A DNA stretch of 64,000 nt from Microvirga flocculans ATCC BAA-817. Lineage in GTDB: Bacteria; Pseudomonadota; Alphaproteobacteria; Rhizobiales; Beijerinckiaceae. Numbering within the stretch: the first letter of the stretch is position 1; each line of letters begins with the position of its first letter. This document shows positions 15,692 through 24,526 of the stretch, in pieces. The DNA is taken from contig NZ_JAEA01000006.1 of assembly GCF_000518665.1 (NCBI RefSeq), forward strand, positions 124,001 through 188,000, given 5' to 3'. The notes under the pieces were generated by a model. That model ran no database searches. It saw only the letters and a list, made by a program, of their open reading frames with translations, and was not told where the DNA came from. The position numbers were made by a program, and so were the translations under genes.

Positions 15692-16597
15692 TCAAAAGAG
15701 CGGACCGCTCGTCGGACGCTCGGGCGGACGCGGGACGACGAGGAGATGCGGCGTGTGGCGGGGGCCCGGCCCGACCGGCCGCGCAGGAAAGTCGACTGGA
15801 TCGCCGACGAGGAAATCCGGCGGCTCGACCAGTTCCTCGCCGGCGCCTTCCTTCGTGCCGGCCTTCTGGCGCGGGCTCTTCGAAGCGGCCTGCATCTCCA
15901 GGACGGCGAGGAGCGGCCGCAGCAGGTCCGGAACCGCCTTGTGCAGCTCCGCCCGCAGATGGTCGGTCATCTGTTCGATGGTGCTCACCACCGGGACGCC
16001 GAAGTGTTCGTCCAGCTCGCTTCCCGAGACCGTCAGGTGGTCGGGCAGGCCGGCGGAGCCGAGGTAATCGATCGCGGCCGTGGTGACGACGTCGACCGCC
16101 GAAAAACCTTGGTCACGCAAGTACGCGCGCAAAAGCAACCTGACGGCGGCGAGGTCGCGCTCCAGGGGCTTTCTCAGCCGAGGCCCCATGTCCCCGCCTC
16201 CCCTCTTGATCTGGTAGGCCCCGGCCCAAGCGGCCTCTAGATCGATCACTACGATGTCGTGGGTGACGGAGCGGACCGCCGGCGTGTCGTAGCGCAGGGC
16301 AATCCGCGCGAGGGCCTCCGGGCTGTTCGAGGCCACGAGGGAATCGCTTGCCGCGGTGATGGGGATGACAGGATTGTGGAGCACTTGGAAGCGCCCCGAG
16401 GCCTCCAGGGCCTCGATGATCGCGCGCTCGAGCAAAAGCCCGTGTCGCTTGACGATCGAATTCGACACGCTGATCAGACGTGATAACTCGGGTCCGAGCA
16501 GCTCGTCTAAGGGGAACTTGGTGGCGACGGCTGCGGCCACCGCCTCTCTCGTGGCCTTGAGAAGCGCGGCCATTTCTACGATCCTTCCACCCGTCAT
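15692..16597 (-). CDS. Putative PD-(D/E)XK nuclease-like protein
   Basis: This protein of about 301 residues has no certain family. A central 'VTHDIVVIDLEAAWAGAYQIKRGGG' block looks like a PD-(D/E)XK core (Asp...x-I-K), followed by helical 'KPLERDLAAVRLLLRAYL'. That order is seen in restriction-like endonuclease folds and in uncharacterised rhizobial proteins with 'YEIKRGNG'-like motifs. The C-terminal ~50 residues are Pro- and Gly-rich. The ATG at 16597 is chosen because it is preceded by GGAG; 16573 is an alternative and the far upstream start falls inside the operator repeats. It is the first gene of the leftward three-gene unit. Confidence 0.5.
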   Translation of the reverse strand: MTGGRIVEMAALLKATREAVAAAVATKFPLDELLGPELSRLISVSNSIVKRHGLLLERAIIEALEASGRFQVLHNPVIPITAASDSLVASNSPEALARIALRYDTPAVRSVTHDIVVIDLEAAWAGAYQIKRGGGDMGPRLRKPLERDLAAVRLLLRAYLRDQGFSAVDVVTTAAIDYLGSAGLPDHLTVSGSELDEHFGVPVVSTIEQMTDHLRAELHKAVPDLLRPLLAVLEMQAASKSPRQKAGTKEGAGEELVEPPDFLVGDPVDFPARPVGPGPRHTPHLLVVPRPPERPTSGPLF

Positions 16598-16642
16598 AGA
16601 TTCGCTCCGAGGTACCCGACGTGGACAGCCCACGCTTTTCAG

Positions 16643-16691
16643 CACCAAAAGTGTCGTTCTGCACTTTTTGTGTCAATCTGCACTTTTTGTG
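16643..16691. promoter_or_regulatory. Three palindromic operator-like sites at 19-bp spacing
   Basis: Three copies of CAC-N5-GTG start at 16643, 16662 and 16681: CACCAAAAGTG, CACTTTTTGTG and CACTTTTTGTG. The exact 19-bp period places them on nearly the same helical face. They lie between the leftward nuclease-like operon and the rightward XRE gene, which starts at 16698. The XRE protein is the probable binder and would repress itself and the operon. The repeats are directly visible; the binding is inferred. Confidence 0.65.
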
Positions 16692-16697
16692 CCAGCC

Positions 16698-16961
16698 ATG
16701 ACCATTCGGGGTACCCAATGCCGGGCGGCTCGGGCGTTGCTGGGATGGTCCCAGAGGGATCTTGCCGAGGCGGCCCACGTAGGATTGCGCGTCCTGATGG
16801 CTTTCGAGAACAGTGGCAAGCTTCCCAAACCAGTCGTGATCATTGCCATCGAGCGAACTCTCTCGGATCATGGGATCGTGTGGACCGAGGACACGGACTG
16901 GGTTGGGGTGAAGATCCGGCGTAGCGTGCTGGACGCACTTCCTCCCCCCGAAAGCGAATAG
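16698..16961 (+). CDS. Small XRE-family transcriptional regulator
   Basis: This 87-residue protein consists mostly of an XRE-type helix-turn-helix ('RAARALLGWSQRDLAEAAHVG' pattern, then 'LRVLMAFENSGKLPKP') with a short C-terminal tail. This form is common in Rhizobiales. The ATG lies 7 bases after the last of three palindromic sites, so autoregulation is likely. It diverges from the nuclease-like/FtsH-like operon and is its probable controller. Confidence 0.8.
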   Translation: MTIRGTQCRAARALLGWSQRDLAEAAHVGLRVLMAFENSGKLPKPVVIIAIERTLSDHGIVWTEDTDWVGVKIRRSVLDALPPPESE

Positions 16962-17410
16962 GTCGGTCCAACACAGCCGGCTGAGCAGCGCTTCAGAAAG
17001 CGCCCCACCACAGTGGTGCCTGTGGAGAACGGAAAATCCCGCAGTCTCGCATCCGGATCGGCAGACGGTCTATCAGCGCCATCCTCGAAGACCTTCGTCA
17101 TGACGGCGGTGCGACCAACCGGCCCGCACCGCGAGCCACCATTGCCTTCCCGCATGTTCTGACTTCGCTCGGGAAGTTCCTATGGAGCTGCTCGCGCCAC
17201 ACAGGTGATCGAGCGACAACTCGATCTATACCCCCGCCAAGCGCCTGAGGGCAACTCGGTCCGGCGTCAGACACGGTCGTCCGCGTCTATGACGGGCGCG
17301 TTTTCGGATGCGTGCGGCCATAGGCAGGCACACGGAACCTGGGGCTCTGAACGGCATTCACCCCGAGCCTTGAGCGCCGATGCAGAGCGCTGAGCCGCCA
17401 CGAGGTTCCC
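16962..17410. other. Intergenic region upstream of the DegP-type protease
   Basis: About 450 bases with no convincing gene. It marks the change from accessory genes to envelope-stress genes. A perfect CACCAC-A-GTGGTG palindrome occurs near 17006-17020; a clear sigma-factor promoter was not found. Confidence 0.3.
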
Positions 17411-18847
17411 ATGACGCATGACAGCAGATTGCCCGCCCTCCTCCGAACCGGTGTGATCGGAGGAGTTCTGCTCCTTCTTGCTTCCGCAGCCCCCACCCCT
17501 TCCCTCGCACAGCAGGCGCCGACGGACTTCACCGCCATCGTGAAGCAGAAGATGCCGGCGGTCGTCGCGGTCACGACGCGGCAGCGAGTCGAGGAACGGC
17601 AGCAGCAGCGGGCGCAATCCACGCCGGACGATCAGGATCTGCCCGAGCTTTTCCGCCGCTTTTTCGAGGAGCGCTCCAGCCCTGAGCGGCAGCAGCCCCG
17701 GCAGGGCCTCGGATCGGGCTTCGTGATCAGCGCCGACGGCTACATCGTGACCAACAACCACGTCATCGAGGATGCCGACGACATTCATGTCGCCTTCGGC
17801 GAGAACACTCCTGTGCCGGCGAAGCTCGTGGGGCGGGATCCGGCCACCGACATCGCCGTGCTGAAGATCGACCCGCAGCCCGACATGGCGGTCACCACCT
17901 GGGGCGATTCGGATGCCGCCGAGCCCGGCTCCTGGGTGATCGCCATCGGCAGTCCGTTCGGCCTCGGCGGCACCGTCACGGTCGGGGTCGTGTCGGCCCG
18001 CTCGCGCGACATCCGGTCCGGTCCCTTGGACGACTACATCCAGACCGACGCCGCCATCAACCGCGGCAACTCGGGCGGACCGCTGTTTAATGCCCGCGGC
18101 GAGGTGATTGGCGTCAACACCGCCATCTTCTCGCCCGTGGGAGCCAACATCGGCATCGGCTTTGCCGTGCCGTCCCACACGGCACGAACGGTAGCCGAGC
18201 AGCTCATCCGCACCGGCCGTGTCGAGCGCGGCTATGTCGGCTTGAGGCTGCAGGAGATCACCCCGGCGATCGCCCAGGCGCTGGGACGGCCGGATGACAA
18301 GGGCGTGTTGGTCGCCTCCGTCGAGCCGGGCGGCCCGGCCGACAAGGCCGGGATCAAGTCCGGCGACGTGATCACCCGCATCGGGGATCAGTCGGTCGAC
18401 AGCGGCCGGGACCTCACCCGCGCCGTCGCCGGCATGAAGCCCGGCACACAGGCGCGCCTGACGGTGGTCCGGGGCGGAGCCACGCAGGAGGTCACGGTCG
18501 CCGTCGGCCAGCGGCAGGACGAGCAAGCGTCCCAGGAAGGCACCCAACAGGGTTCGGACAATGGCGGCAAGCGGTTGGGATTGGCCCTGGCGCCCATCGG
18601 TGAGGCGACCCGTCAGCGGCTCGGCGCCGACACGACGGGCGTGCTCGTCCAGCAGGTGCAGCCGAACAGCCCTGCCGCCGAGAACGGCATCCGACCGGGT
18701 GACGTGATCGTTGCGGCCAACAACCGCGACGTCTCTCGGCCGTCCGAGGTGGCCGAGGAATGGAGCCGCGCGCAACGGGAGAAGAAGCCGATCCTGCTGC
18801 GCGTGAAGCGCGACGGCCAGTATCTCTTCGTCGCCGTGACTGCGTAA
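17411..18847 (+). CDS. DegP/HtrA-type periplasmic serine protease
   Basis: The protease acts on misfolded envelope proteins. A signal peptide ends near residue 34 (SLA|Q). The trypsin-like domain carries His117 ('TNNHVIE'), Asp147 ('ATDIAVLK') and Ser221 in 'RGNSGGPLF'. Two PDZ domains follow (about 280-370 and 390-475, with 'YVGLRLQEIT' and 'LGLALAPIG' starts). The length of 478 fits DegP/MucD relatives. It is followed after 26 bases by an Hsp20 gene and then a PsiE-like gene, which makes a stress-protein cluster. Assignment is secure at family level. Confidence 0.93.
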   Translation: MTHDSRLPALLRTGVIGGVLLLLASAAPTPSLAQQAPTDFTAIVKQKMPAVVAVTTRQRVEERQQQRAQSTPDDQDLPELFRRFFEERSSPERQQPRQGLGSGFVISADGYIVTNNHVIEDADDIHVAFGENTPVPAKLVGRDPATDIAVLKIDPQPDMAVTTWGDSDAAEPGSWVIAIGSPFGLGGTVTVGVVSARSRDIRSGPLDDYIQTDAAINRGNSGGPLFNARGEVIGVNTAIFSPVGANIGIGFAVPSHTARTVAEQLIRTGRVERGYVGLRLQEITPAIAQALGRPDDKGVLVASVEPGGPADKAGIKSGDVITRIGDQSVDSGRDLTRAVAGMKPGTQARLTVVRGGATQEVTVAVGQRQDEQASQEGTQQGSDNGGKRLGLALAPIGEATRQRLGADTTGVLVQQVQPNSPAAENGIRPGDVIVAANNRDVSRPSEVAEEWSRAQREKKPILLRVKRDGQYLFVAVTA

Positions 18848-18873
18848 TCCATCTCTGAAAGGAGGAAACGAGA

Positions 18874-19488
18874 ATGGCACGCAATCCCCTGACACCCTCC
18901 CGCTCCGGTTTTGGTTTGCTGGGAGGAAACGACCCTTTCCTATCGCTCCATCGCGAGATGAACCGCCTGTTCGATGACGTGCTGCGCGGCACAGGGCTGC
19001 CTGTGGCCGGCAGCCAGGGCCAGGGCGGCGTCGGCAACTTCGTCAACGCCAGCATGAACGTGTCGGAGACGGAGAAGGAGATCCGCATCACGGCGGAACT
19101 GCCCGGCGTCACCGAGCAGGACATCGACGTAAGCCTTGATGACGACGTGCTCACGATCCGCGGTGAGAAGAAGTTCGAACGTTCGGACGAGAAGGAGAAC
19201 TTCCATTTCGTCGAGCGCTCCTACGGCACGTTCCAACGCTCCGTGCGCCTGCCCTTCCCCATCAACCCCGAGCAGGTGCGGGCGCATTTCGAGAACGGGG
19301 TGCTCACCGTGACCCTTCCGAAGACGGCCCAGCAGGAGCGCTCGCGCCGCATCCAGGTGCAAGGCCGCGGTTCAGGCGGACAGGGCACCCATGGCTCTCA
19401 AGGGGGACAAGGCACCACAAGTGGCACCGGAGGTGAGGGCGCACGGGGCGGCGCGCCGGACAGCACCTCCGGCGGCGCCAGCACCTGA
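18874..19488 (+). CDS. Hsp20/alpha-crystallin small heat-shock protein
   Basis: An alpha-crystallin domain spans about residues 48-150 ('NVSETEKEIRITAELPGV' start; 'FENGVLTVTLPK' near the end, the G-V-L motif). The C-terminal ~55 residues are unusually long and rich in Gly, Ser and Thr, low-complexity sequence beyond the usual I-x-I tail. It holds unfolded proteins for refolding. An AAAGGAGG ribosome-binding site precedes the ATG, and it is close behind the DegP-type gene. Confidence 0.92.
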   Translation: MARNPLTPSRSGFGLLGGNDPFLSLHREMNRLFDDVLRGTGLPVAGSQGQGGVGNFVNASMNVSETEKEIRITAELPGVTEQDIDVSLDDDVLTIRGEKKFERSDEKENFHFVERSYGTFQRSVRLPFPINPEQVRAHFENGVLTVTLPKTAQQERSRRIQVQGRGSGGQGTHGSQGGQGTTSGTGGEGARGGAPDSTSGGAST

Positions 19489-19502
19489 GGCGCCGATCCC
19501 GC

Positions 19503-20081
19503 ATGAGGCAGCCATCCGACGACGGGGATCACCCCGGAACCAAAGGGATCGATCCCCGCTCGCCGGTGGGCACCGGCCGGGCCGCGGCGGCCGTCGACCA
19601 CGCCCTGCGCGAGACCCGCGAGGCGTGGCCTGGTCTGAGCAGCTACGAGCGTTTCGAGCAGGTTGTCACGCTGGTGCTGACCGTCCTGATCAGCCTGGTG
19701 ATCGCGGCGGCGCTGGTGAACCTCACGTTCCGCATCCTCATGCTGGTCCTGTTCGGGCTGCTCGACCCGGCCGAGACGGGCGTGTTCCAGGCGATCTTCG
19801 GCATGATCTTCACGGTGCTGATCGCCCTGGAGTTCAACCACTCGATCATCGGCGTCCTGCACCGCAAGGAAAGCATCGTGCAGGTGCGCACGGTGGTGCT
19901 GATCACCCTGCTCGCGCTCGTCCGCAAGTTCATCATCCTGGAGGCGACCAAAACCGAGCCGCTCACCATTATTGGCTTGGCCGCGGCCATCCTGGCGCTG
20001 GGCGCGGTTCACTGGCTCGTGCGCGACCAGGACCGGAAGGATGCAGTCGAGCGGGAGCATGAAAGCGCAGCGGCGGAGTAA
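19503..20081 (+). CDS. PsiE-like membrane protein
   Basis: This 192-residue protein has four predicted membrane segments between about residues 50 and 180, with the PsiE-type 'FNHSIIGVLHRKESIVQVRTVVLI' region (phosphate-starvation-inducible E family). The cytosolic ends are charged. It begins 14 bases after the Hsp20 gene and probably belongs to the same operon. Function of the family is poorly known. Confidence 0.8.
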   Translation: MRQPSDDGDHPGTKGIDPRSPVGTGRAAAAVDHALRETREAWPGLSSYERFEQVVTLVLTVLISLVIAAALVNLTFRILMLVLFGLLDPAETGVFQAIFGMIFTVLIALEFNHSIIGVLHRKESIVQVRTVVLITLLALVRKFIILEATKTEPLTIIGLAAAILALGAVHWLVRDQDRKDAVEREHESAAAE

Positions 20082-20152
20082 CCGCCGTTGTCTTCCCCGT
20101 AGTCTTCCCGAGATCGTGCATTGACACGTGCCCACAGCAGCAGAGTGTCAGG

Positions 20153-20674
20153 TCACCACCCCAGATACTCGGAGAGCCCTGCCCCCGGCGCGAGAAGCGC
20201 AAACGCCCAGACAAAGGCGGAGGCGAGGTTCACCATCATGAACAGCGGCAGCTGCATTCCGAAGACGCCTGCCACCAGGGGGACCACCGCCCGCGCAGGC
20301 CCGAAGAAGCGGCCGATGAACACGCCCCAGACGCCGTGGCGGCAGAAGAAGCGCTCGCCCTTGCCGACGAGCTGCGGATGGGTCGAGAGCGGCCAAAGCC
20401 TGTAGATGGAGGTTTTGAAGCGCCGGCCGAGCGCGTAGGAGACCACGTCGCCGGTGGCTGCCCCGATGGCCGCGCCGAGCCAGAGCGGCCAGAACTCCAG
20501 GTCGGCCACCCCGATGAAGGCGCTGATGGCGATCAGGATCACGGTCGCGGGCACGAAGAGCGACAGGAAGGCCACCGACTCGCCGAACGCCAGTGCGGCG
20601 ACGATGAACGGCGCCCAGGATTGGTTCTGCCGCACGAACGCGACGATGGTGGTCTGGATAGCCTCGAAGTCCAT
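20153..20674 (-). CDS. DedA-family membrane protein
   Basis: The protein is 173 residues with 'FVPATVILIAISAFIG' and the DedA signature around 'GAATGDVVSYALGRRF', followed by 'FFCRHGVWGVFIGRFFGPARAVVPLVAG'. DedA/SNARE-assoc proteins are implicated in lipid (undecaprenyl phosphate or phosphatidylethanolamine) transport and membrane homeostasis. It has at least four membrane segments and converges on the PsiE-like gene. Confidence 0.9.
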   Translation of the reverse strand: MDFEAIQTTIVAFVRQNQSWAPFIVAALAFGESVAFLSLFVPATVILIAISAFIGVADLEFWPLWLGAAIGAATGDVVSYALGRRFKTSIYRLWPLSTHPQLVGKGERFFCRHGVWGVFIGRFFGPARAVVPLVAGVFGMQLPLFMMVNLASAFVWAFALLAPGAGLSEYLGW

Positions 20675-20833
20675 GGGGTACCGGGTTCTTTCGGGCTGAG
20701 CCGATCAACAGCAAAGGAGGATGCCTCTGCCAGTTTCCTCCCCGCTGCGCCTCGCCCGTGGTCGACCAGTAACGCTCCGGAGGCGTTTCCGATGCGTCGG
20801 CTCGCATTGCAGCCGATCATGCCCGCCCCACCT

Positions 20834-22003
20834 CTACGCCTTCGCGGCTCCGACGGTGTCCGCCATGGTTGCGCCGCGGCGTCCGAGAGGCTGCGACGGG
20901 CCCTCAGTAGAGTCTTTCGCGGTTTGGTGCTCCATCTCGGCATTCAGCTCGGCGCCGAGCAGCACGATGATGCTGGACAGCCAGATCCAGGTCATGAAGC
21001 CGATCACCGCGCCGAGCGAACCGTAGGTCTCGTTGTAGCTGCCGAAGTTCGAGACATACCACGAGAACAGCATCGAGCCGGCAAGCCACAGCACGGCGGC
21101 CACGATGCCGCCGGGTGTCACCCATTTCCACTCCGCCTTGTCGCGGCTGGGCCCATAGCGGTAGAGCACCGCCAGCCCTGCGACCACCACGGCCAGGAGG
21201 ATGGGCCAGCGGGCGAGAGAGAGCAGCCACTCGACCCCGCTGCCCAGCCCGACGAAGTCGAGAACGATCGGCAGGACCACGATGCCGGCGAGCGCAATAA
21301 GCACGAACGCGATGGCGGCGAGCGTGAAGGCCAGGGACTGGAGGTTGAGCTGGACGAAGCTGCGCTTCTCTTCCTCGTCGTAGACGATGTTGAGAGCGTC
21401 GAAGACCGCCTTCATGCCGGCGTTGGCGCTCCACAACGAAATCGCCAGACCGATGATGAAGCTGAGGCCCAGCGTGCCGCCGCCCTGTGAGGCGATCCGC
21501 TTCACCTGCTCGCCAACGATCTCCACCGCGCCGCCCGGCAGCACGCCCGAGAGCGCGTTGAGGTGGTCCTGAATCGTGGCCGGATCGGCGAAGAGGCCGT
21601 AGATGGACACCAGCGCGGCGATGGCGGGAAAGATGGCCAGGAGGGCATAGTAGGTCACGCCCGCGGCGACCGACATTAGCCGGTCGTCGCTGAACTCCTC
21701 GTAGGTCCGCCACAGGATGTCCTTCCAGCCGAGCGTCGGGATCTCGGTGGGCGTGTCGGCCTCGCGCCCGCGCCCCTGCTCCCTCGCTGCCTGTGGCGGC
21801 GCATGCTGCGAACCGCGGTTTCGATCCGCCCGTCCGGCGCGCGCCGGGGCGGGCCGTTGCGCCCTCGCCTCTGCGGGGTTTCCCTGCCCATGGATGACGA
21901 AGCGTGCAAGGGCCCAACCGGCCACGATGGCCAGCATGGTGGCCGTGCCGGGTCCGGTCCGGCGATCCTTAGGATCCTGAAGCGGGGGCGTGGCGATAGT
22001 CAT
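20834..22003 (-). CDS. YihY/BrkB-family membrane protein
   Basis: The start at 22003 follows GGAGGT. The N-terminal ~100 residues hold one hydrophobic segment and a Pro/Ala/Arg-rich linker. The YihY domain then begins at 'WRTYEEFSDDRLMSVAAGVTYYALLAIFPA' and has six membrane segments, with 'SLWSANAGMKAVFDALNIVYDE' and 'YVSNFGSYNETYGSLGAVIGFMTW' as family hallmarks. The function of YihY proteins is not settled. It is not in an evident operon. Confidence 0.9.
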   Translation of the reverse strand: MTIATPPLQDPKDRRTGPGTATMLAIVAGWALARFVIHGQGNPAEARAQRPAPARAGRADRNRGSQHAPPQAAREQGRGREADTPTEIPTLGWKDILWRTYEEFSDDRLMSVAAGVTYYALLAIFPAIAALVSIYGLFADPATIQDHLNALSGVLPGGAVEIVGEQVKRIASQGGGTLGLSFIIGLAISLWSANAGMKAVFDALNIVYDEEEKRSFVQLNLQSLAFTLAAIAFVLIALAGIVVLPIVLDFVGLGSGVEWLLSLARWPILLAVVVAGLAVLYRYGPSRDKAEWKWVTPGGIVAAVLWLAGSMLFSWYVSNFGSYNETYGSLGAVIGFMTWIWLSSIIVLLGAELNAEMEHQTAKDSTEGPSQPLGRRGATMADTVGAAKA

Positions 22004-22258
22004 GATGGATGCGGCACCTCCGGAACAAGGAAACGGGCCATGCTTGGCCATTGAGGTAACCGGAACCAGACGTCGACGGTTCCCGCCCCGCTTCAGGCGG
22101 ACAGGGTCCCGGTTGGTCCATCACGATCCTGGTTCAAGCGCTGCCCAGTTGCGTCCAGAGCACATTGAGCCTCGTCGCAAGTTGGACCGAGCGCAGTCCT
22201 CGAAGATCGCCTGGAGCGATCATGGTCGTCTCCCGGTCTTTACCTGAGGACGGAGGGA

Positions 22259-22462
22259 TCACGAGGCGTCGCCGAATTGCCCTTCTGGCATACGTCCCGT
22301 GCCGCCACAGGCCTGGCATTGCAGGCATCCCGACCCACCGCAGACGGAGCACCGGTGCCGGACGTGGTCCAGGCCCTCCATGACCCCCTCCCCATCACAC
22401 TTGCCGCACCGCACGTTTCCGGCGCCGTGGCAGGCGGCACAGGCCTCCGTGTCTTCCGGCAT
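22259..22462 (-). CDS. Mini zinc-finger protein with four CxxCxGxG-like motifs
   Basis: This 67-residue protein is almost only a DnaJ-type cysteine-rich zinc domain: CAACHGAG, CGKCDGEG, CSVCGGSG and CQACGGTG. It has no J-domain or substrate domain. Such isolated domains could bind zinc and assist a chaperone or act as a thiol switch; the role is unknown. It lies downstream of and in the same direction as hmp. Confidence 0.7.
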   Translation of the reverse strand: MPEDTEACAACHGAGNVRCGKCDGEGVMEGLDHVRHRCSVCGGSGCLQCQACGGTGRMPEGQFGDAS

Positions 22463-22532
22463 GCGCCTCCCCTTTCATTGGTGGTCCACCATCCTCCCAG
22501 ACGCGGGATGCCATGGCATCCTTGGCGACCGG

Positions 22533-23747
22533 CTACGCCGCAGCCAGGATCTCGTCGGCGGGCCCGAAGAACTCGTAGTGGATGCGGTTCGACCGTACGC
22601 CAGCCAGAGCCAGCCCGCCGACGAACGCCCGCAGGAACGGCCTCGGGCCGCACAGGTAGTAGCCCGCCTCATCTAACGGCGTGTTGGCCCTGAGCCACTC
22701 GATGCTGATCAGCCCTTGCTGGTCATAGTCCTGGCCTTGCCGGTCCTCCGGTCGTGGTTCGACGTAGAAGGTCGTGGCCCGAATGTTGGGAAAGGCCTCG
22801 GCCATAGAGCGGACGCGATCCTTCATGGCATGGGTCGAGCCGTTCAGCGTGCCGTGCACGTAATGAACGGACTTGTTGGGGTATCGGGCCGCAATGGTCT
22901 CCAGCATGCTCATCATCGGGGTCAGCCCGACGCCGCCGCTCAGCAGCACGACTGGTCGTGGCGATTCCTCATTGAGGAAGAACTCGCCGGCGGGCGGCGC
23001 GACCTTGAGCACGGTCCCGACCTCGGTCTGATCATGCAGCCAGCATGAGGCAATGCCCTGCGGCTCGCGCTTGACCGAGATGCGGTAAGTCTGGTCGTTT
23101 GGGGCGCTGGAGATGCTGTAGTTGCGCTTGAGCGGATGCTGCCCGGGGATATCGATCCAGAAGGTGAGGTATTGGCCGGGCTGATGGCGTAGCACGGGCT
23201 GACCATCCTCGGGCCGCAGCACGAACGAAGTGATGGTCTCGCTCTCCGGCTGCTTGCTCTCGACCCGGAATGCGCGCCAGCCGTTCCAGCCGCCAGGGGC
23301 GGTGGCCAGGTGGGTGTAGATCGCCTTCTCGCGGCCGATCAGCACGTGGGCCAGGAACCAGTAGGCCTCGCCCCAAGCCGCCAGGATCTCGTCCGTGGCG
23401 GCATCGCCGAGCACGTCCTTGATGGCGCCAAGCAGCGCCTCAGCCACATGCGGGTAGTGCTCGGGCAGGATGTTCAAGCCTACATGCTTCTGCGCGATGC
23501 GCTCGACCGCAGGAGCCAGGGCACCGAGGTTGTCGATGTTCTGCGCGTAGGCGAGGATCGCCGTCGCAAGGGCTTTGGGCTGGGAGCCGGTCTCGCCGTG
23601 ATGCGACTGGTTGAAGAGGTCGCGGATCCCCTCGTTCCGGAACATCCGCTCGTACATGCGCTTTGTGATCGCCAGCCCATGCTCCTGGAGTGCGGGAACC
23701 GTCGCCTTCACGAGATGGATGGTGGTGTCGCTCAGTGTGTCCGTCAT
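22533..23747 (-). CDS. hmp: Flavohaemoglobin (nitric oxide dioxygenase)
   Basis: Hmp converts NO and O2 to nitrate using NAD(P)H. The 404-residue protein has an N-terminal globin domain (residues 1-140, proximal His88 in 'IAQKHVG'). A ferredoxin-reductase-type FAD domain follows ('RNYSISSAPN'), then the NAD domain ('VVLLSGGVGLTPMMSML'). The start is at the ATG 23747 with AAGGA upstream; the longer frame is not coding-like. A receiver-protein gene lies just upstream in the same direction. No NsrR or NorR gene was seen. Confidence 0.93.
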   Translation of the reverse strand: MTDTLSDTTIHLVKATVPALQEHGLAITKRMYERMFRNEGIRDLFNQSHHGETGSQPKALATAILAYAQNIDNLGALAPAVERIAQKHVGLNILPEHYPHVAEALLGAIKDVLGDAATDEILAAWGEAYWFLAHVLIGREKAIYTHLATAPGGWNGWRAFRVESKQPESETITSFVLRPEDGQPVLRHQPGQYLTFWIDIPGQHPLKRNYSISSAPNDQTYRISVKREPQGIASCWLHDQTEVGTVLKVAPPAGEFFLNEESPRPVVLLSGGVGLTPMMSMLETIAARYPNKSVHYVHGTLNGSTHAMKDRVRSMAEAFPNIRATTFYVEPRPEDRQGQDYDQQGLISIEWLRANTPLDEAGYYLCGPRPFLRAFVGGLALAGVRSNRIHYEFFGPADEILAAA

Positions 23748-23829
23748 GGCATCATCCTTAGCGTGGTGGAACAACGGGGCGGCATGGAACCTGGTCGGGA
23801 AACCCGCGTCACACGTGGGTGTTTCCCGT

Positions 23830-24219
23830 TCATGCCCAGCGGCGGGCGGACGCTGCCAGGGCGACATGGATGCGGTCGAGGAGCACGTCGTGCTCAAGCG
23901 GCTTTTCGAGCACTTCGAAGCTGTCGCCCTCAGCCCTGCACTCCAGCACCCTGTGGGCCATCCCGGACGTTATGAAGATGACCGAATAATGCAGCTGGCG
24001 TTCCTCAAGCCTCCTGAGCAAATCGATGCCGCTCATTCCAGGCAGATGAAAGTCCATCACAAGGCATCCCTCCCGCGGAAGGTCCGGATCGGACAGGAGT
24101 TCCGCGCCGCTCTCGTAGGCGCGCACGGCCAGTCCCTCAACCTCAAGGGCAAACTTCAGTGAACTGCGCACCGCAAGATCGCCGTCCACCACCAGGACGC
24201 GTTCGGCGAGTTCAGACAT
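23830..24219 (-). CDS. Single-domain response regulator
   Basis: This 129-residue receiver domain has an acidic pocket around Asp12/Asp14 and phospho-acceptor Asp56 in 'CLVMDFHLPGMSG'. The switch lysine lies in 'VLEKPLEHD'. It is most like FixJ-type receivers, without the output helix-turn-helix. It ends 82 bases before hmp in the same direction and might be co-transcribed. Confidence 0.85.
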   Translation of the reverse strand: MSELAERVLVVDGDLAVRSSLKFALEVEGLAVRAYESGAELLSDPDLPREGCLVMDFHLPGMSGIDLLRRLEERQLHYSVIFITSGMAHRVLECRAEGDSFEVLEKPLEHDVLLDRIHVALAASARRWA

Positions 24220-24526
24220 GGCCCCACCTTACCTGGTTTCCGCTCAAGCGCCCGCACGCTGCGGTCCGCCACGCAGGATCATGCCAAAGGCTTCCGCAGC
24301 CTTCCATTCCGGAGATGTCCTTAAGGCCTCAGTGAAGCCGCCGGCCTTGATGTCCTCGTGGATGCGCCACCCGGGGCGTGGGTTGGCGGCTCTTGATCGG
24401 CATAAGGCGGCGCACGCCGAGCGGCGCTATTCAGATTCAACACTTGGCTTCTGCCCTGGTCGCGGCGTCGGGAGGCAATTCGGCTATAATCTCCTGCCAA
24501 AGGCGGACTGCATCGAGGAGGCTCGG
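24220..24526. other. Intergenic region with a TATAAT box
   Basis: This spans the divergent starts of the receiver gene and the HD-domain gene. A perfect TATAAT occurs at 24485-24490, 36 bases before the HD start and correctly placed for a promoter; no good -35 box was seen 17 bases upstream. No gene was recognised. Confidence 0.35.

Noticed and set aside
17336..17361. EcfG promoter before the DegP-type gene
   Set aside because: GGAAC is present, but the -10 GTT is absent at the required distance (CATT instead).
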